Shown in pieces: positions 31,614 to 42,871 of a stretch of DNA of 64,000 nt. Under the pieces are notes generated by a model. It had not been told where the DNA came from. It saw only the letters and a list, made by a program, of their open reading frames with translations, and did not search any database. Origin of the DNA: Cryptomeria japonica (Eukaryota > Streptophyta > Pinopsida > Cupressales > Cupressaceae); contig NC_081413.1 in NCBI RefSeq assembly GCF_030272615.1, positions 163,775,080-163,839,079 of the forward strand, written 5' to 3'. The translations under genes were made by a program, and so were the position numbers. Numbering within the stretch: the first letter of the stretch is position 1; each line of letters starts with the position of its first letter.

Positions 31614-33017
31614 GTTTTTATTTCTATCAAGTATGATTCTCCAGAACCTATCATTGAAGAAACTCATACTGAGGAAAAGGCTTTAGATGCTAAAATTGAA
31701 GAAAAGGATGAATGGGTTATATACAGTGGATTGTCACATCACATGACTAGTGACAAGAGAAAATTTCTATCACTACAAGAATTTGATGGTGGATTAGTCA
31801 GATTTGGAGAGAACAAGGCATTTAGGATCAAAGGCAAGGGAAAAATATCATTGGATGGTAATACTAACATTGATAATGTTTATTATTTTTAAGGATTAAA
31901 GCATAATCTTTTAAGTGTAGGTTAGATGGTGGATAAAGGATTTCATTTACAATTCAAGGATGGAAAATGTAAGATCATCAATAGATCTGGATTGGAAATA
32001 GCTTCCAGAACTCAGACCAATGGAAATATCTTTCATTTGAACTTCGGTGAGAAAGCTTGCTTGATTTCTTAGATTGATGAAAGCTAGTTATGACATAAGA
32101 GGATGTGTCATGTAAATTTTGATTGCATAATAAAGATCAGTTCAACACAGGCTATTAGAGATTTGCCCAAAATTGTCAAACCTCATAATCCGGTATGTAG
32201 AGAATGTCAAATGGGTAAGAAAGTCAAAACTTCTTTGAGAAGCATACATGATAAATCTAATGAAATTCTTGATCTTATTCATACTGATCTGTATGGACCG
32301 ACAAGGACTAAATTTTTTCAAGATGACAGATACTTTATGTTACTTATTGATGATTATTCTAGAATGATGTGGGTCACATTTTTGAAAGAAAAATTTGAAG
32401 CTTTTGAGAAATTCAAAATCTTTAAAGCTATGGTTGAGACTAAGATAGGACTGAAGATAAAGTGTTTGAGATAAGATCAAGGCGGTGAGTTTACATGCAG
32501 TGAATTCAACAACTTTTGTGAGAAGAATAGAATCAAAAGACAACTTTTTACACCTAAGATTCCATAGCAGAATGGATTGGTGGAAAGGAAGAAAAAAAAC
32601 ATATTGGATGCAGCAAGGACTATGATGACATAAGCTAAATTGTCTAATATTTATTGGAGGGAAGCTGTCAATACAGCTGCATACACCTTTGACATAGTAC
32701 ACATAAATGGTGATACCGATAAGACTCCTTATGAATTATGGTTTGGTCATACTCTTACTGTCAAATATTTCATAATTTTTGGATGTAAATGTTACATTAG
32801 AAGAGATGATGCATTGGGAAAATTTGATCCTAAAAGTGATGAAGGAATATTTTTGGGTTATTCTACTAAGAGCAAAGCATATAGATGTTATAACAAAAGA
32901 TTGAATAGGATTATAGAGAGCATAAATGTCAAGGTGGATGAACATGACAACAATCAGATCAGATCATATGACTGTGGACCAGAAGATGAATTTATCAGAC
33001 GCATGAAGTTGCTTTGA
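31614..33017 (+). pseudogene. Protease and integrase of H
   Basis: Protease: WVIYSGLSHHMTS, where the catalytic Asp is Tyr (TAC 31722-31724) and the Cys after Gly is Leu; GKISLDGNTNIDNVYY follows. Integrase N-terminal zinc ligands are seen as HKRMCHVNFD and CRECQMGKK. The core keeps all three acidic residues: HTDLYGP, DQGGEF and GLVERKK, with stops between. The C-terminal part has YELWFGHTLTVKYF, GIFLGYSTKSKAYRCYN and INVKVDE. The frame ends at a TGA made by a frameshift near 32990. Inactive because of the protease change and stops. Confidence 0.87.
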
Positions 33018-33645
33018 ATAGTGAACCCGTCACTTTGGTAACATCAAAAAACTCAACTGTGATAGAGGAACAACAAAAAGAGTGAGTAAATCAAGAAAAT
33101 TCAAATACTCCTAGGTATGTGAAACTAAATCATTCTAAAGAACAAATCATTGGGGATTGTTGTAAGGTGTGCGCCTTTGATTTCCTTGTGTTGTGCACTG
33201 CAGTGCTTGGGTTTGTGTCATGTCTTAACTACCTCATATAGATTATATTGGTTTCATGGCTTAGCAAGAAACAATCATGTACTTCATTATCTATTGCTGA
33301 AGTGGAATATGTAGTTGCTGCTACCAACTTTACTCAGATTTTATGGATGAAACAAATGTTAAAAGATATAAGGGTAAGTTATGATTAGCCTATTGTTATT
33401 CACTGTGATAATACTAGTGCTATTGATATGTCAAAGAATACAATATTTCATTCCAAGTCAAAGACATTTCTATAAGGTACAATCTCTTGAAGGAAAAGGT
33501 TGTAGCAAAGGAAGTTAGATTGGTTTATGTACCTACTAAGGAGTAGATTGAAGATATTCTAACTAAACCATTGCCTAAAGATATTTTTGAATATCTTAGA
33601 GATCAGTTGGGGATTACCAACCCTTCAAAAGAGACTTAGAGATGC
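33018..33645 (+). pseudogene. RT-deleted junction and RNase H remnant of H
   Basis: After PRYVKLNHSKEQIIGD (to about 33157) a reverse transcriptase should follow. Instead 33158 to about 33246 has no pol homology that I can see, and then RNase H starts mid-domain: SWLSKKQSCTSLSIAEVEYV, HCDNTSAIDMSKN, RLVYVPTKE and ILTKPLPKDIFEYLRDQLG. Missing sequence, judged against D, is about 1.3 kb or more. YxDD is absent, so this copy depends on other elements for reverse transcription. Confidence 0.85.
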
Positions 33646-33904
33646 AGGAATGCATCAATCTGGTAATCTTATTAGATATTTTCTTTGATCCGGGTTGATG
33701 AGATGATGATACTACTTAGGGGGAGTAGTCAGCTATTTAGTTCAATATTTTTGATCTGGTATCCATCCTTTTAAATTGATGTCAAAGTGGGAGAGGTGGT
33801 ATTCATGTGAAAATCAGTCATATCTTTGAGGGAGATTATTGGCAATCCTTGGCACTTGGATGTTTTTCACATTCATTATTTCCATCAATACCAAAGGGGG
33901 AGAT
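33646..33904 (+). other. 3' untranslated region and polypurine tract of H
   Basis: No gene. CCAAAGGGGGAGAT at 33891-33904 abuts the LTR. An upstream TTAGGGGGAG at about 33717 may be a second tract. Confidence 0.8.
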
Positions 33905-35125
33905 TGTTGGCAACATGATATATTTGGTTAAGTGTTTTCATTGATGTCAACATTGTATCTCAGTTGGAGACTATCCTGGTTGGAGCTATCCTAGTTAGTC
34001 ATGGTGGTCATCTTGGTTTTGGCTATGATTCTGATCTGGTATGATCAGATCTCTGGAATCGGTTTTGGATCCTTAATCTGGATGGTTATATGCTTGCTAT
34101 ATTATATTGGTTCATGATTTAGTGCTCTGGCTATTATCACTTTTTGTATTTATCAGTATAGGCTAGATTCTAGCATTCCCAGTTAGCTTTACGGGTAAGA
34201 GATATTTGGTGTTTTGGTCAGATGGTCTTGGTTTTCCTTATCGAATCGGTTTCTATCATGTTGAAGGTGCTTCTTGATCATATTCCTAGTGTTTTGTGAC
34301 ATTTCATTGGTTGGCATGCTATTATGGTGGTGCTATTTGGATCTAATTAGACTTTCTATGTTACTTTACTAAGGGTTTCTACCAGTTGGTGAAGCGTGTT
34401 GGATTTTGGTCTTAGCGGAATTTTTGGCAGATGAAATTGTTTGGTTACTTGATTTAGGTCCATGTTATGTAATGTAAATCATAATATTAGTCCCATGATA
34501 CCATGTGATGTAATTTTTGTTCTTATGGGTTTATGGATTTAGGGTTTAGCGGACCTTGTCAATAAGGTTGATGATTTGTATTTATAGGTGACTTATTTAT
34601 GTAATTTGGATATCGATGGGATGGATGATTATGTCTGTATTATCAGAGGAAGTTTTATGTGTGAACAAGTGATATATCATTAAGTGAAGATTTTTGTATT
34701 GTAGGGGAGACATCTATGCTTAACTGGAACTGTATCAAGTATTAGGAGATGCTACTTTCATAGTTCATTCTTTCTGGATTATAGTCTGATGTTTTGTAAG
34801 TCATTGATACTTCTTTTTGTGATGAGTTGTACGCTCTAGGCTGTTGGCCTTTTCGCAAGTGCAGACCTCATTGTAATTGTTCACAATACTACTACAGAGT
34901 ATTCATCTGCTCATGGGTAGGGTTTCACACCATGGTTTTTCCCTTTACCAGGTTTTCCACCTCAAAATATTAGTGTTGTGTGTACTGAGCTTTCATGTTG
35001 TATTCTTCATTGTGTTGGTTCATTTGTACTCTGCTTTAATGGTTTTGATATGCATTAAGTTCTGATTTTTGATGGTAAACTAATTCACCCCCCCTCTCAT
35101 TTTACTCTTAGTATCAGATCTAATA
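33905..35125 (+). repeat. 3' LTR of H
   Basis: 1221 bp. The terminal CA is TA here (AATA), and GATCT follows. Confidence 0.93.
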
Positions 35126-35130
35126 GATCT

Positions 35131-35497
35131 TTCAAGGCTAGATATATAAAATTCCATATTTCCCTAATGTGGTGGTCCCTAAGAAAAAAATAGTGATTTT
35201 AATACATTTAATACTAGAAACTCTAATTTTTCACCATGCACACTTGCTCAAAATTTACTTACCATTAGAGGGTTCAAATCTTGGGCTCTTTTAGTAGGAA
35301 TAGGGTCATAGGCACCCTAGTGCAGTCCTTCTGGGATACAATAGAGTAACAAATCATGAACAAGGCACTAAGACCTTAGAATTAGGCATTCTTTAAGAAA
35401 AATTAGGCAATCTCGAGGGTAAGGAAGGAGAAACACTAAAGTGGGCCCCAAATGAGAATGAAATTGTATTGAGAATATAATTGTAATGTCACCAACA
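35131..35497. other. Remainder between H and C
   Basis: 35126-35250 completes the inverted F-type LTR arm. 35251-35497 has no feature that I can support. Confidence 0.5.
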
Positions 35498-36190
35498 TGC
35501 ATTGGTGGGTGAAAAATGTGTGAATGAGAGATCAAGAGGAAAACTACCCTTTCCCTCCAACGAGAGATAAGAGTTTCACTACACATTTCCCTTCAAACAC
35601 TTTTCACCTAATTACATTGGAAGAGGATAGGAAAATTCACTAGATTAAATCTCCAAAGAAGAAGATAGAATTCTGAGTGAAATGGGAATGATAAGTTAAT
35701 CCCCTCTTTCTATTTGAAATGGAAAGGAATTTATTGAATTATGTAGTGCAAAAGTGCCAAAGAACTGATTATAACTTGAGATCGGAGTATGGGATGAAGT
35801 TGTGCACCTAGATCTAGTAGTAATATGTTGAGATGAAGCTTCCCAATGAATTTGATGAAAATTTGCCTGAACCGTGGCGGGAATGTACATGGTCCTCCAA
35901 AAAATCTGCAAAACGAAAAGGGTTCTTTTGCCTTTGCAAATGGATCTCGAATCTGAAACTTCCCTCTCATTTGAATTTTCCAACTTACCAAAATAAGAGG
36001 GAAAATACAACTTAAATACATGTCAATTAGGGTTAATGAAATTGATTTTCATCATAGGCCGATATCGGGGAAGTTTTCCACTCAGTGCACAACCTACAAT
36101 GCATGCCTAAGAAAGGGTCCTGCCCCAAAATGGGGGAGGGACAGGGGCACCACGCCCCTATCCTAGGAGGTCAAGGGTACCACACCCCTA
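35498..36190 (-). repeat. Left (3') LTR of C, shortened
   Basis: Aligns with 48141-49160 but lacks a piece equal to about 48605-48940. Since related sequence (CAAACCCCAATTT-type) is also in the F LTR near 28275, the loss is in this copy. The inner end near 36190 is where similarity stops. Confidence 0.75.
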
Positions 36191-36962
36191 TCCTCCTCAT
36201 GTGGTAAGTCATTTTTTTATATTCTAGGAGCTAGGATTAGGGTTTGTGAAAATTCAGTTGATAAATGCTTGTCCACATCAGCATATTCATACTCACTATC
36301 AGAAGCATTACGAGTTGCATTTCCATCATGAATTACATTTTCACCCATTTATTCATCAAAGTTTAGAGAAAGAGGAGCAAGAACATGAATAGTAGCTAAA
36401 CCATCACATGTTTTGTGCAACTTATGATTCAGAGATGTAGGTTGAACATCTTTCTTGAGAGAAAAGGGAATCATGTCAACTGTCAAAGTCTAAGGAGATT
36501 GAGTATTTGAGGCATACTTCATGAGCTCGAACATGGCATCTTCGTCAACACTCTCTTGCACAATGATTTCATCGAGTCTTAGTGGAAGGCTAAGAAGTAG
36601 GAGGAACACTTTAAAAAGTAGGAATGTTTATCTCCTTGATAGTTGAAGGTTTAGGTTAAGGTCTTTTGGGTTGAACAAGAGGAGAAGTGGGCCTCTTCTC
36701 TTAGTAAGAGGAATGAGGTGGAACTACACCAAACGAAGGAGGAATATTAGGTGTAGGAAGGAGACTAGGTCCATCATGAAGAGGAGGTACAAGTCTAACC
36801 TTAAGAAGAATATTGTTGTTCTTCTTAGGAGAAGGTATAGTCACATCCATAGGAATAGGTTGACCTTCTTCCTTAGGAGGGAGATTAGTTCTATCTGTGA
36901 GGGGAAGAATCTTATCTTGAAGAATAATAGGAATGTCAAGTGTTGGGGATATAGGTTGAATA
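36191..36962 (-). pseudogene. Proline-rich 3' coding remnant of C
   Basis: On the minus strand 36991-36701 is open and reads as a Pro-rich low-complexity segment (IPIILQDKILPLTDRTN, PPLHDGPSLLPTPNIPP). No domain recognised. It lies sense-downstream of the protease-like part and upstream of the left LTR, where pol would be expected. It may be a linker left after a pol deletion or a lineage-specific extension. Confidence 0.45.
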
Positions 36963-37099
36963 TGTTGGTAGTGGGCCAATGTCCCAAGCATGGATTTGCA
37001 ACATGGTTTAACAACCTCCTATGGATTCTATAAGTCTAGTGGTTGTATCGAGCATTGTCAGGTCGATCTTTTGGTGCAATGGAAACCACACTTTTAAAA
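36963..37099 (+). repeat. Left LTR of TRIM
   Basis: 137 bp, TGTTGGTAGTGGGCCAATG...TTTTAAAA; the final CA is AA. Confidence 0.88.
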
Positions 37100-37193
37100 A
37101 GTGGTATCAGAGCTTGGTCACAGGTTTGAATCACACAGGCCATAGTCAGTGATGCTGGGAGGGGGATTGTTGGTAGTGGGCCACCTACTAGAT

Positions 37194-37330
37194 TGTTGGT
37201 AGTGGGCCAGTGTCCCTCGTGTGGATTTGCAACATGGTTTAACAGCCTCTTGTGGATTCTATAAGTCTAGTGGTTGTATCGGGCATTGACAGGTCTATCT
37301 TTTGGTGCAACGACAACCACACTTGTAACA
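37194..37330 (+). repeat. Right LTR of TRIM
   Basis: 137 bp, TGTTGGTAGTGGGCCAGTG...ACTTGTAACA, preceded by 26 bp that repeat its start. Confidence 0.88.
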
Positions 37331-37486
37331 GAATTAAGGATAAGATCATATCTTTCTTCCATTGTTAATAAGATTGGAAAAGAGTATCACTCCTTGATAG
37401 AAGAGATTGAAATTGTTTAGGCCAAAAGAAATCAATAGGAACACCAGGGCTTCTTTCAGATGGACAAAATAAGTTATGGTTCATGG

Positions 37487-37759
37487 TTATGATTTCTTGA
37501 TTGTTGGAAATTTTAGATACTTGTGGATTGGTATGATAATAGAGTTAACATCCATGGATTTAGTATGAAATTCAATAGGAAGGGTGATAGAGCCAATGGT
37601 AGGACAAGATAATCCATCAAATAACTTTATAACCATATTAGAAGCATCATATATTGGTTTATGTAATTGTAAAATAAAAAGATACTCCTTAGTAATGACA
37701 TTAACCATGCAAGAGGGATCAATAAGGGCACCATGGTAAGGTATATCCTTAATCTTCAT
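37487..37759 (-). pseudogene. Retropepsin-like region of C
   Basis: 91-codon open frame. GALIDPSCMVNVITKEYL is laid out like a Gypsy aspartic protease (ALIDxGAxVNVI), with the DTG/DGG replaced by DPS, followed by a GSITLPIEFHTK strand. That would inactivate it. Homology is judged by motif layout only. Confidence 0.6.
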
Positions 37760-37765
37760 AACTAT

Positions 37766-38583
37766 TTATAAAGGGCCATCGGGTGCTCTAATGGTCTCAC
37801 TAGGGTCAAATGTAATACAAGGATCCTTAGGAATATCTTGTTTTTCTACCATATTTATCAAGTTCAGAGCCAAAGAGGTGAATTCCTCAGAAGAGAAAGA
37901 ATTGGGCGCAATCTCAATAACGTTAGAGGTATGAGAAGGCAAGGGATTATTGAAAATCTTAAGATTTTGATGAGGAGGAGCTACTGATTTATTCCCTTTA
38001 TCATTCACACCTACCACATATATAGTATTATTTTAAATTAAATCTTGAATCTTATTTTTCAAATGCGAAATATTTCTCAGTATCATGACCAGGCTGATGA
38101 TGAAATTGATAAAATGACTTGTTATCAAAATAAGGGAATGCAAGTTTTGAAGGATCAACTGGTTTTATAGAAGGAAGTTTGATAACAATTCTTTGTAGCA
38201 ATTGAGACATAATATTCTGTAAAGATTCATTCAAAGAAGTAAATTGTCTTTCTCTTTGGAAAAATTTAGAAATAGAAGGCACACCTATTGTAGCATTCAC
38301 ATTGTTGTTGTTGATTGTATCATTGAACTTGATGAATCTTTTTGTTTGTTTGAACTTCACAAATAGTTGTTGAACACTCTCCCCCTTATCACTCAGAGCC
38401 ATAGGAGTGAATTGCTCCATTTGACTCACATCCAGTTAATAATTGTGGAGTGTTGTGCACAACTACGGAAAGGAAGTAAACTCAGGAAAAACAAATCTTT
38501 TCCCTGATATCTTTTTGCAAATTAGAAATAAAAATTCTTTGAATATCATTATCTGGTATAGGAAAAGAAATTTGAGCACACAT
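37766..38583 (-). pseudogene. Gag C-terminal half and knuckle of C
   Basis: From 38583 down: CAQISFPIPDNDIQRIFIS, EKICFPEFTSFP, then (38429-38052) SQMEQFTPMALSDKGESVQ and a knuckle laid out as CX2HX4HX4C in which both Cys are Tyr (YQFHHQPGHDTEKY). A stop, then 38017-37766 with FSSEEFTSLALNLINMVEKQD. Continues the gag broken by D; the frame joins across D with the 45903 side (YKHL then CAQI). Cys to Tyr is a TGT to TAT change. Confidence 0.75.
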
Positions 38584-40008
38584 TGATGGTATGATAAAAG
38601 AATAAGTATCCCATAGATTACTGAGAGGGGGGGGTGAATCAACAAACTAAAAAACTGATACAAACTTCCCAAACTCAAATTCAATCACACAATGTAAACT
38701 TTCACTATCAAGTTCAATACTCATAAGAATACTCAACATCAACTGGTTAACTATTATATCAACTTAACACTAAACATCATTCAACTTGTAAATATCAACA
38801 TACTTCATCTCTCAATAATTCAAGTTATCATGTCTTGTCTGAATTTAATCAAATCATCAAATAAGATCATAACCTCAAAAACATTCACCACATGACACAA
38901 ATGTTTATAGGTGAAAAACCCAAATATGTAAAAACGGCAGTGAGATGAGACTCACAAGATAGCTATCTGAACTCTTCTAAAGTTCACCCTGTTAGGAGCC
39001 AAGCCTGTTAAGGATTTTACAATAAGTCATGTTAAGAACTGATTCTATTAAGAATCACCCGGTTAAGGGATTTTACAAAATGCCTTGATAAAAATAAAAT
39101 ACCCTGTTAGGAGTAACCTCGGTAGAGGGTTTGAGAATCCAAGCTAGTGGACCACCTTTTTAGAGGATTTAAGAAGTAACCAAGCTTTTTAGAGCTTACC
39201 CGATTAGGGGATTTCAATTGTATTGTAATTGTTAGAAAACAATAGGTTTTCTTGATCTATCAGAATAGCACTACATTTGCTTGATCAAATCCTTTTAAGC
39301 TTCAATCTGCCTTTACTCAAACTGCAGATTCATTCTTCGGTCAAAAAGCCACACACTCAACTAATTTCTGCCAACTTTGCCAACACCTTTCACAAACAAC
39401 TTCATCAACCTTAAATACAAATCAATTAGGTCAATAACACAACAAAAACTTAATTCTCTCATAGAGATTACAAACAAGTCGGTACAAGTGTGACCATTGG
39501 ATTTACATAGCAATCTGTACACATTCTTCAAGAAAATTCCAACCACTCCATGATCACTGCTTCATTGGACTTATAACTCATCACACACTTTGCATTAGAT
39601 GAAATCCACTTTGCTCATTCCCTAGACAATCAATCAATCAAAAAAACAAACACGCCAAAACAATCTGAACTTATCTTCATACAATGACCACACGTGTCAC
39701 CATCATTACTGCTTATCATTAGATATTAAACCAACATACTTGATCAGTTAGGGTTTAACAAAACAACAACTGGTAGGGTTTACCAGTTACACTACATAGA
39801 AAGGTTTTAACCTTATACACCGGTTTACCGATTCAACTCACATACTTACATACCAGTTTACAACATCTTCCTCAAATCTCTTCCTACCAGTTACAAGACA
39901 ATATCAATAACAACAATATCAACAATATTATAAGTACCATTACTAGTTCAATCGACATCAATGACAACATAACATATCATTAATGCAATCTTCATGCAAA
40001 TGCCAACA
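38584..40008 (-). repeat. 3' LTR of D
   Basis: 1425 bp. On the minus strand it starts TGTTGGCATTTGCATG and ends ACCATCA. The G-run/TGAATC form of the shared LTR-end motif is at 38621-38640. Confidence 0.93.
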
Positions 40009-40325
40009 ATCTCCCCCTTTGGCATTGATGGCAATACAAATATCAACACCTCTCATTGCTTCTATGATTGGTGAATAGGAATCCTGGTTTACATTACCAA
40101 GTATTCACCATACTTTGTCTGTCTTCAGTCTGTTGCTAGTTTCCCTTTCCAATCACATGATTCTTCTCCTCAATCACATAATTCTTCTCCCCCTTTGACA
40201 ACAATGCCAAATTAAAAGTAAAACATGTAATTAACATTGTGCATCAACAACATACTACAACTGGATGCTCCCCCTGTGGAATACATCCACTCCTAAATCA
40301 ATCCTTCTAAGAATTTTCAAGTGAT
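40009..40325 (-). other. 3' region of D with repeated polypurine tracts
   Basis: ATCTCCCCCTTTGGCA at 40009-40024 is the complement of the tract at the LTR. A second CTCCCCCTTTGACAACAATG begins at 40188. No gene. Confidence 0.75.
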
Positions 40326-41141
40326 TTAGGGACTGATGCAATCAGCATCATACTCAACCAACTTCATGAAGGGGTACAACCCTAGTTGACTTCTAAGACA
40401 CTCAAATGTTGTCTTAGGCAAAGGTTTGGTAAAGATATCTGGAAGTTGCTCATTGGTAGAAACATGCTCTAAGATAACATCTTTACTTTGAAAATTTTCC
40501 CTCAAAAAGTGATACTTCAAATTAATGTGCTTGGTCCGAGCGTGCAAAATAGGTTTCTTAGAAATATTTATGGCACTTGTATTATCAGATAAAATCTTTA
40601 TAGGTTTTGAGATTTTCATCTTAAAACCTTCCAAAATGTGCCTCATCCAAATGGCCTGTGTGCAATTCATATAAGTCGTAACATACTTAGCTTCAGTAGT
40701 AGATTGTGAAATACAACTCTGCTTCTTACTACTCCATGAAACAAGCCCTCCTCCAAGAAAAAATGCTCCATTGGTAGTGCTTTTCTGGTCATCAACATTT
40801 TCTGCCCAATCAACATGTGTGTACAATTTCAAATCAAAGTTTCCTCCATATGAATACCATAATCCATAGTCAACTGTACATTTCAAATATCTAAAAATTC
40901 TCTTGGTTGCTATTAGATGTGCTTCCTTTGGATTCTTCTGAAATCTAGCAACTATACCAATCGCATGGCCAATATCCAGTCTGTTGTGAACAACATAGTG
41001 TAATTTGCCAATCATTGACCTGTATTCATTTTCAACAAAAAAATTAGATTCATCTTCCTTGGAAAACTTACAACCTATAACCATTGGAGTTCCAACCAGT
41101 TTATAGTCTCTCATGCCAAAATTCTTCAAAACCTCTTTCAC
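40326..41141 (-). pseudogene. RNase H of D (longest intact frame in D)
   Basis: 272 codons open. KEVLKNFGMRDYKLVGTPM is the end of RT, then YRSMIGKLHYV, VDWAENVDDQKSTT, GAFFLGGGLVSWSSKKQ, STTEAKYV, LSDNTSAINISKKP, RTKHINLKYHF, IFTKPLPKTTFECL and a normal C-terminus. The catalytic carboxylates of the family (Asp in VDWA, Glu in EAKY, Asp in SDNTSA) are present. Degrades the RNA strand during reverse transcription. The upstream RT is frameshifted, so it is not expected to be expressed as a working polyprotein. Confidence 0.9.
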
Positions 41142-41965
41142 ATATTTAGATTATGTAATGAAAATACCATTCTTCATTTGTTGTATTTGCAAGCCTATGA
41201 AATTTTTTATTTCCCCTACTAAAGATATTTCAAATTCATTTCTCATTTCATCTGCAAAACTGTTGCTCATGACATCATTACCTCCAAAAATAATATCATC
41301 AACAAATACTTCACTGACCAGTATTTCATCTCCTCCAGTCTTGAGATAAATATTACTATCATCAGACATGTATGAAGCCTTTCATACAATTCTCTCAGTG
41401 TCTGCTTTAATCCATACAAAGATTTATGCAATCTGCATACCATGTCTTTCTCATCTGTCAAAGCATAGCCATCTGGTTGTTCTATGTATACCTCTTCTTC
41501 CAATATCCCATTCAAAATTGCAAACTTAACATCCATTTGGTATACCTTGAACTTCTTATGGGCTGCAAATGCAAGTAAAGTTCTGACACCTTCCAGTCTT
41601 GCTACCGGTGCAAAAGTTTTTCCATAATCTTCTCCTTCTTCTTGCGCATAACCTTTGCAGACTAATCTTGCCTTTTTGTGAACTACAACACCATCTTCAT
41701 TTAACTTGTTTCTGAACACCCATTTAGTACCTATAACATTCTTATTTACCAGTCAGGGTACCAAGGTCCAAGTGTTGTCCTTCTCAATTTGATCCAATTC
41801 TTCCTCCATAGCTTTAACCCAATGATCATCACCGAATGCCTCCTTAGAACTTCTTGGTTCAATGGTGGAGATCATGCAAGAGTTATCTCTTATTCTCCTT
41901 CTAGTTAGTACTTCAACATCTTTATCCCTAATAATCTTCTTAGGATTGTGATTCAGTCTCACATA
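41142..41965 (-). pseudogene. Reverse transcriptase of D
   Basis: Segments: MRLNHNPKKIIRDKDVEV to DNTWTLVP (41962-41753); a stop; KARLVCKGYAQEEGEDYGK, APVARLEGVRTLLAFAA, YQMDVKFAILNGILEEEVY and KSLYGLKQTLRELYERL (41719 on); then a small deletion and frameshift near 41370; then DDSNIYLKTGGDEI and VFVDDIIFGG. The active-site YVDD is FVDD here (41295-41306); both Asp are kept. About 13 residues are lost between ERLHT and DDSN compared with E. Confidence 0.87.
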
Positions 41966-42870
41966 TCTAGGAATAACATGATCATATTATTCTAAATTTA
42001 TTTGTTCTGGTTGAACAAGTGCATCAGAATTTGCTTTACTGGTTTCTGATTTAATAGTTTCAGGTTCCAAAAGCAAAATGCAAGGATATTCATCCTTTTT
42101 CTCTAAATTGGTTTCCTCCGAGACTTGAGGACATTCATCTACATGAACATCAACACTCTCAACAATTCTCTATGTTCGGTTGTTGAAGCATTTGTAGGCC
42201 TTACTCTTGGTGGAAAAGCCAAGAAATATGCCTTCATCACTCTTAGCTTCAAACTTGCTTATGTAATCACCTCTCTTAATAAAACATTTTCTACCAAATT
42301 TCTTAAAATAGCTAACATCAGGTGATCTCCCATACTAATATTCATCAGGGGTCTCGTCCTTACCTCTTTTCATGAGAACTGAGTTCATTGTGTAGACAAT
42401 TATACTTACAACTTCTTTCAAAAAAAAATTCACTACACCTCCTTGTATCAATATTGTCCTAGTATCTTCAACCACTGATCAATTGTTTCTCTCTGCTATA
42501 CCATTCTAATGTGGTGTCCTTGGTGCATAAAGTTGCTACTTGATACCATTCTCATCACAGTACTTAGTGAATTCAACAGAAGTAAATTCACTACCTTGAT
42601 CTATTCTCAGACATTTTATCTTTTTGCCACTCTCTTTCTTAGTTAAGGCCCTAAATGCCTTGAACTTACCAAAAGATTCATTCTAATCTTTCAAGAATGT
42701 GACCCACATCATCCTTGAACAATCATTAGTGAAGATCATGAAATATCTGTCATGATGAATGCTTCTTGTTCTTATTGGTCCACATAGATATGTATGAACC
42801 AAATGTAAGAAGTGCTCTGCTGAGAAGGACTTTCTCTTGAAAGTTGAAGAAGTCATCTTTCCTAACTGAC
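41966..42870 (-). pseudogene. Integrase of D
   Basis: Degraded, several frames. Seen: HTYLCGP near 42790, where the first catalytic Asp is Tyr; DRYFMIF, MMWVTFLKD, CLRIDQGSEFTS with the second Asp; a changed TPHxNGIAERN with Glu; later KSDEGIFLGFSTKSKAYKC and VDVHVDECP (about 42235-42125). Would insert element cDNA into the chromosome in intact relatives. Confidence 0.82.
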
Positions 42871-42871
42871 A

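Larger units (their letters stand above)
29256..35125 (+). mobile_element. Element H: Ty1/Copia with RT deleted
   Basis: LTRs 29256-30478 (1223 bp) and 33905-35125 (1221 bp), target duplication GATCT at 29251-29255 and 35126-35130. The primer site is at 30481 and the polypurine tract ends at 33904. Gag, protease and integrase are in one frame with stops but no frameshift up to about 32990. The reverse transcriptase and the first half of RNase H are missing, replaced by about 90 bp of unrelated sequence. It belongs to the same broad lineage as D and E by knuckle, protease and terminal motifs. Confidence 0.95.
36963..37330 (+). mobile_element. TRIM: 368-bp miniature LTR retrotransposon
   Basis: Two 137-bp LTRs (36963-37099 and 37194-37330) enclose 94 bp. 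Right after the left LTR is a perfect primer site TGGTATCAGAGCT (37102-37114). Before the right LTR is GGGAGGGGGAT (37157-37167), a polypurine tract, then a 26-bp partial copy of the LTR start (37168-37193). Flanks GAATA (36958-36962) and GAATT (37331-37335) match at 4 of 5. LTRs start TGTTGG and the right one ends AACA. They differ at about 16 of 137 positions, so it is old. No coding capacity; it must use pol from elsewhere. No 5S-like promoter is seen, so it is not Cassandra. Confidence 0.9.
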
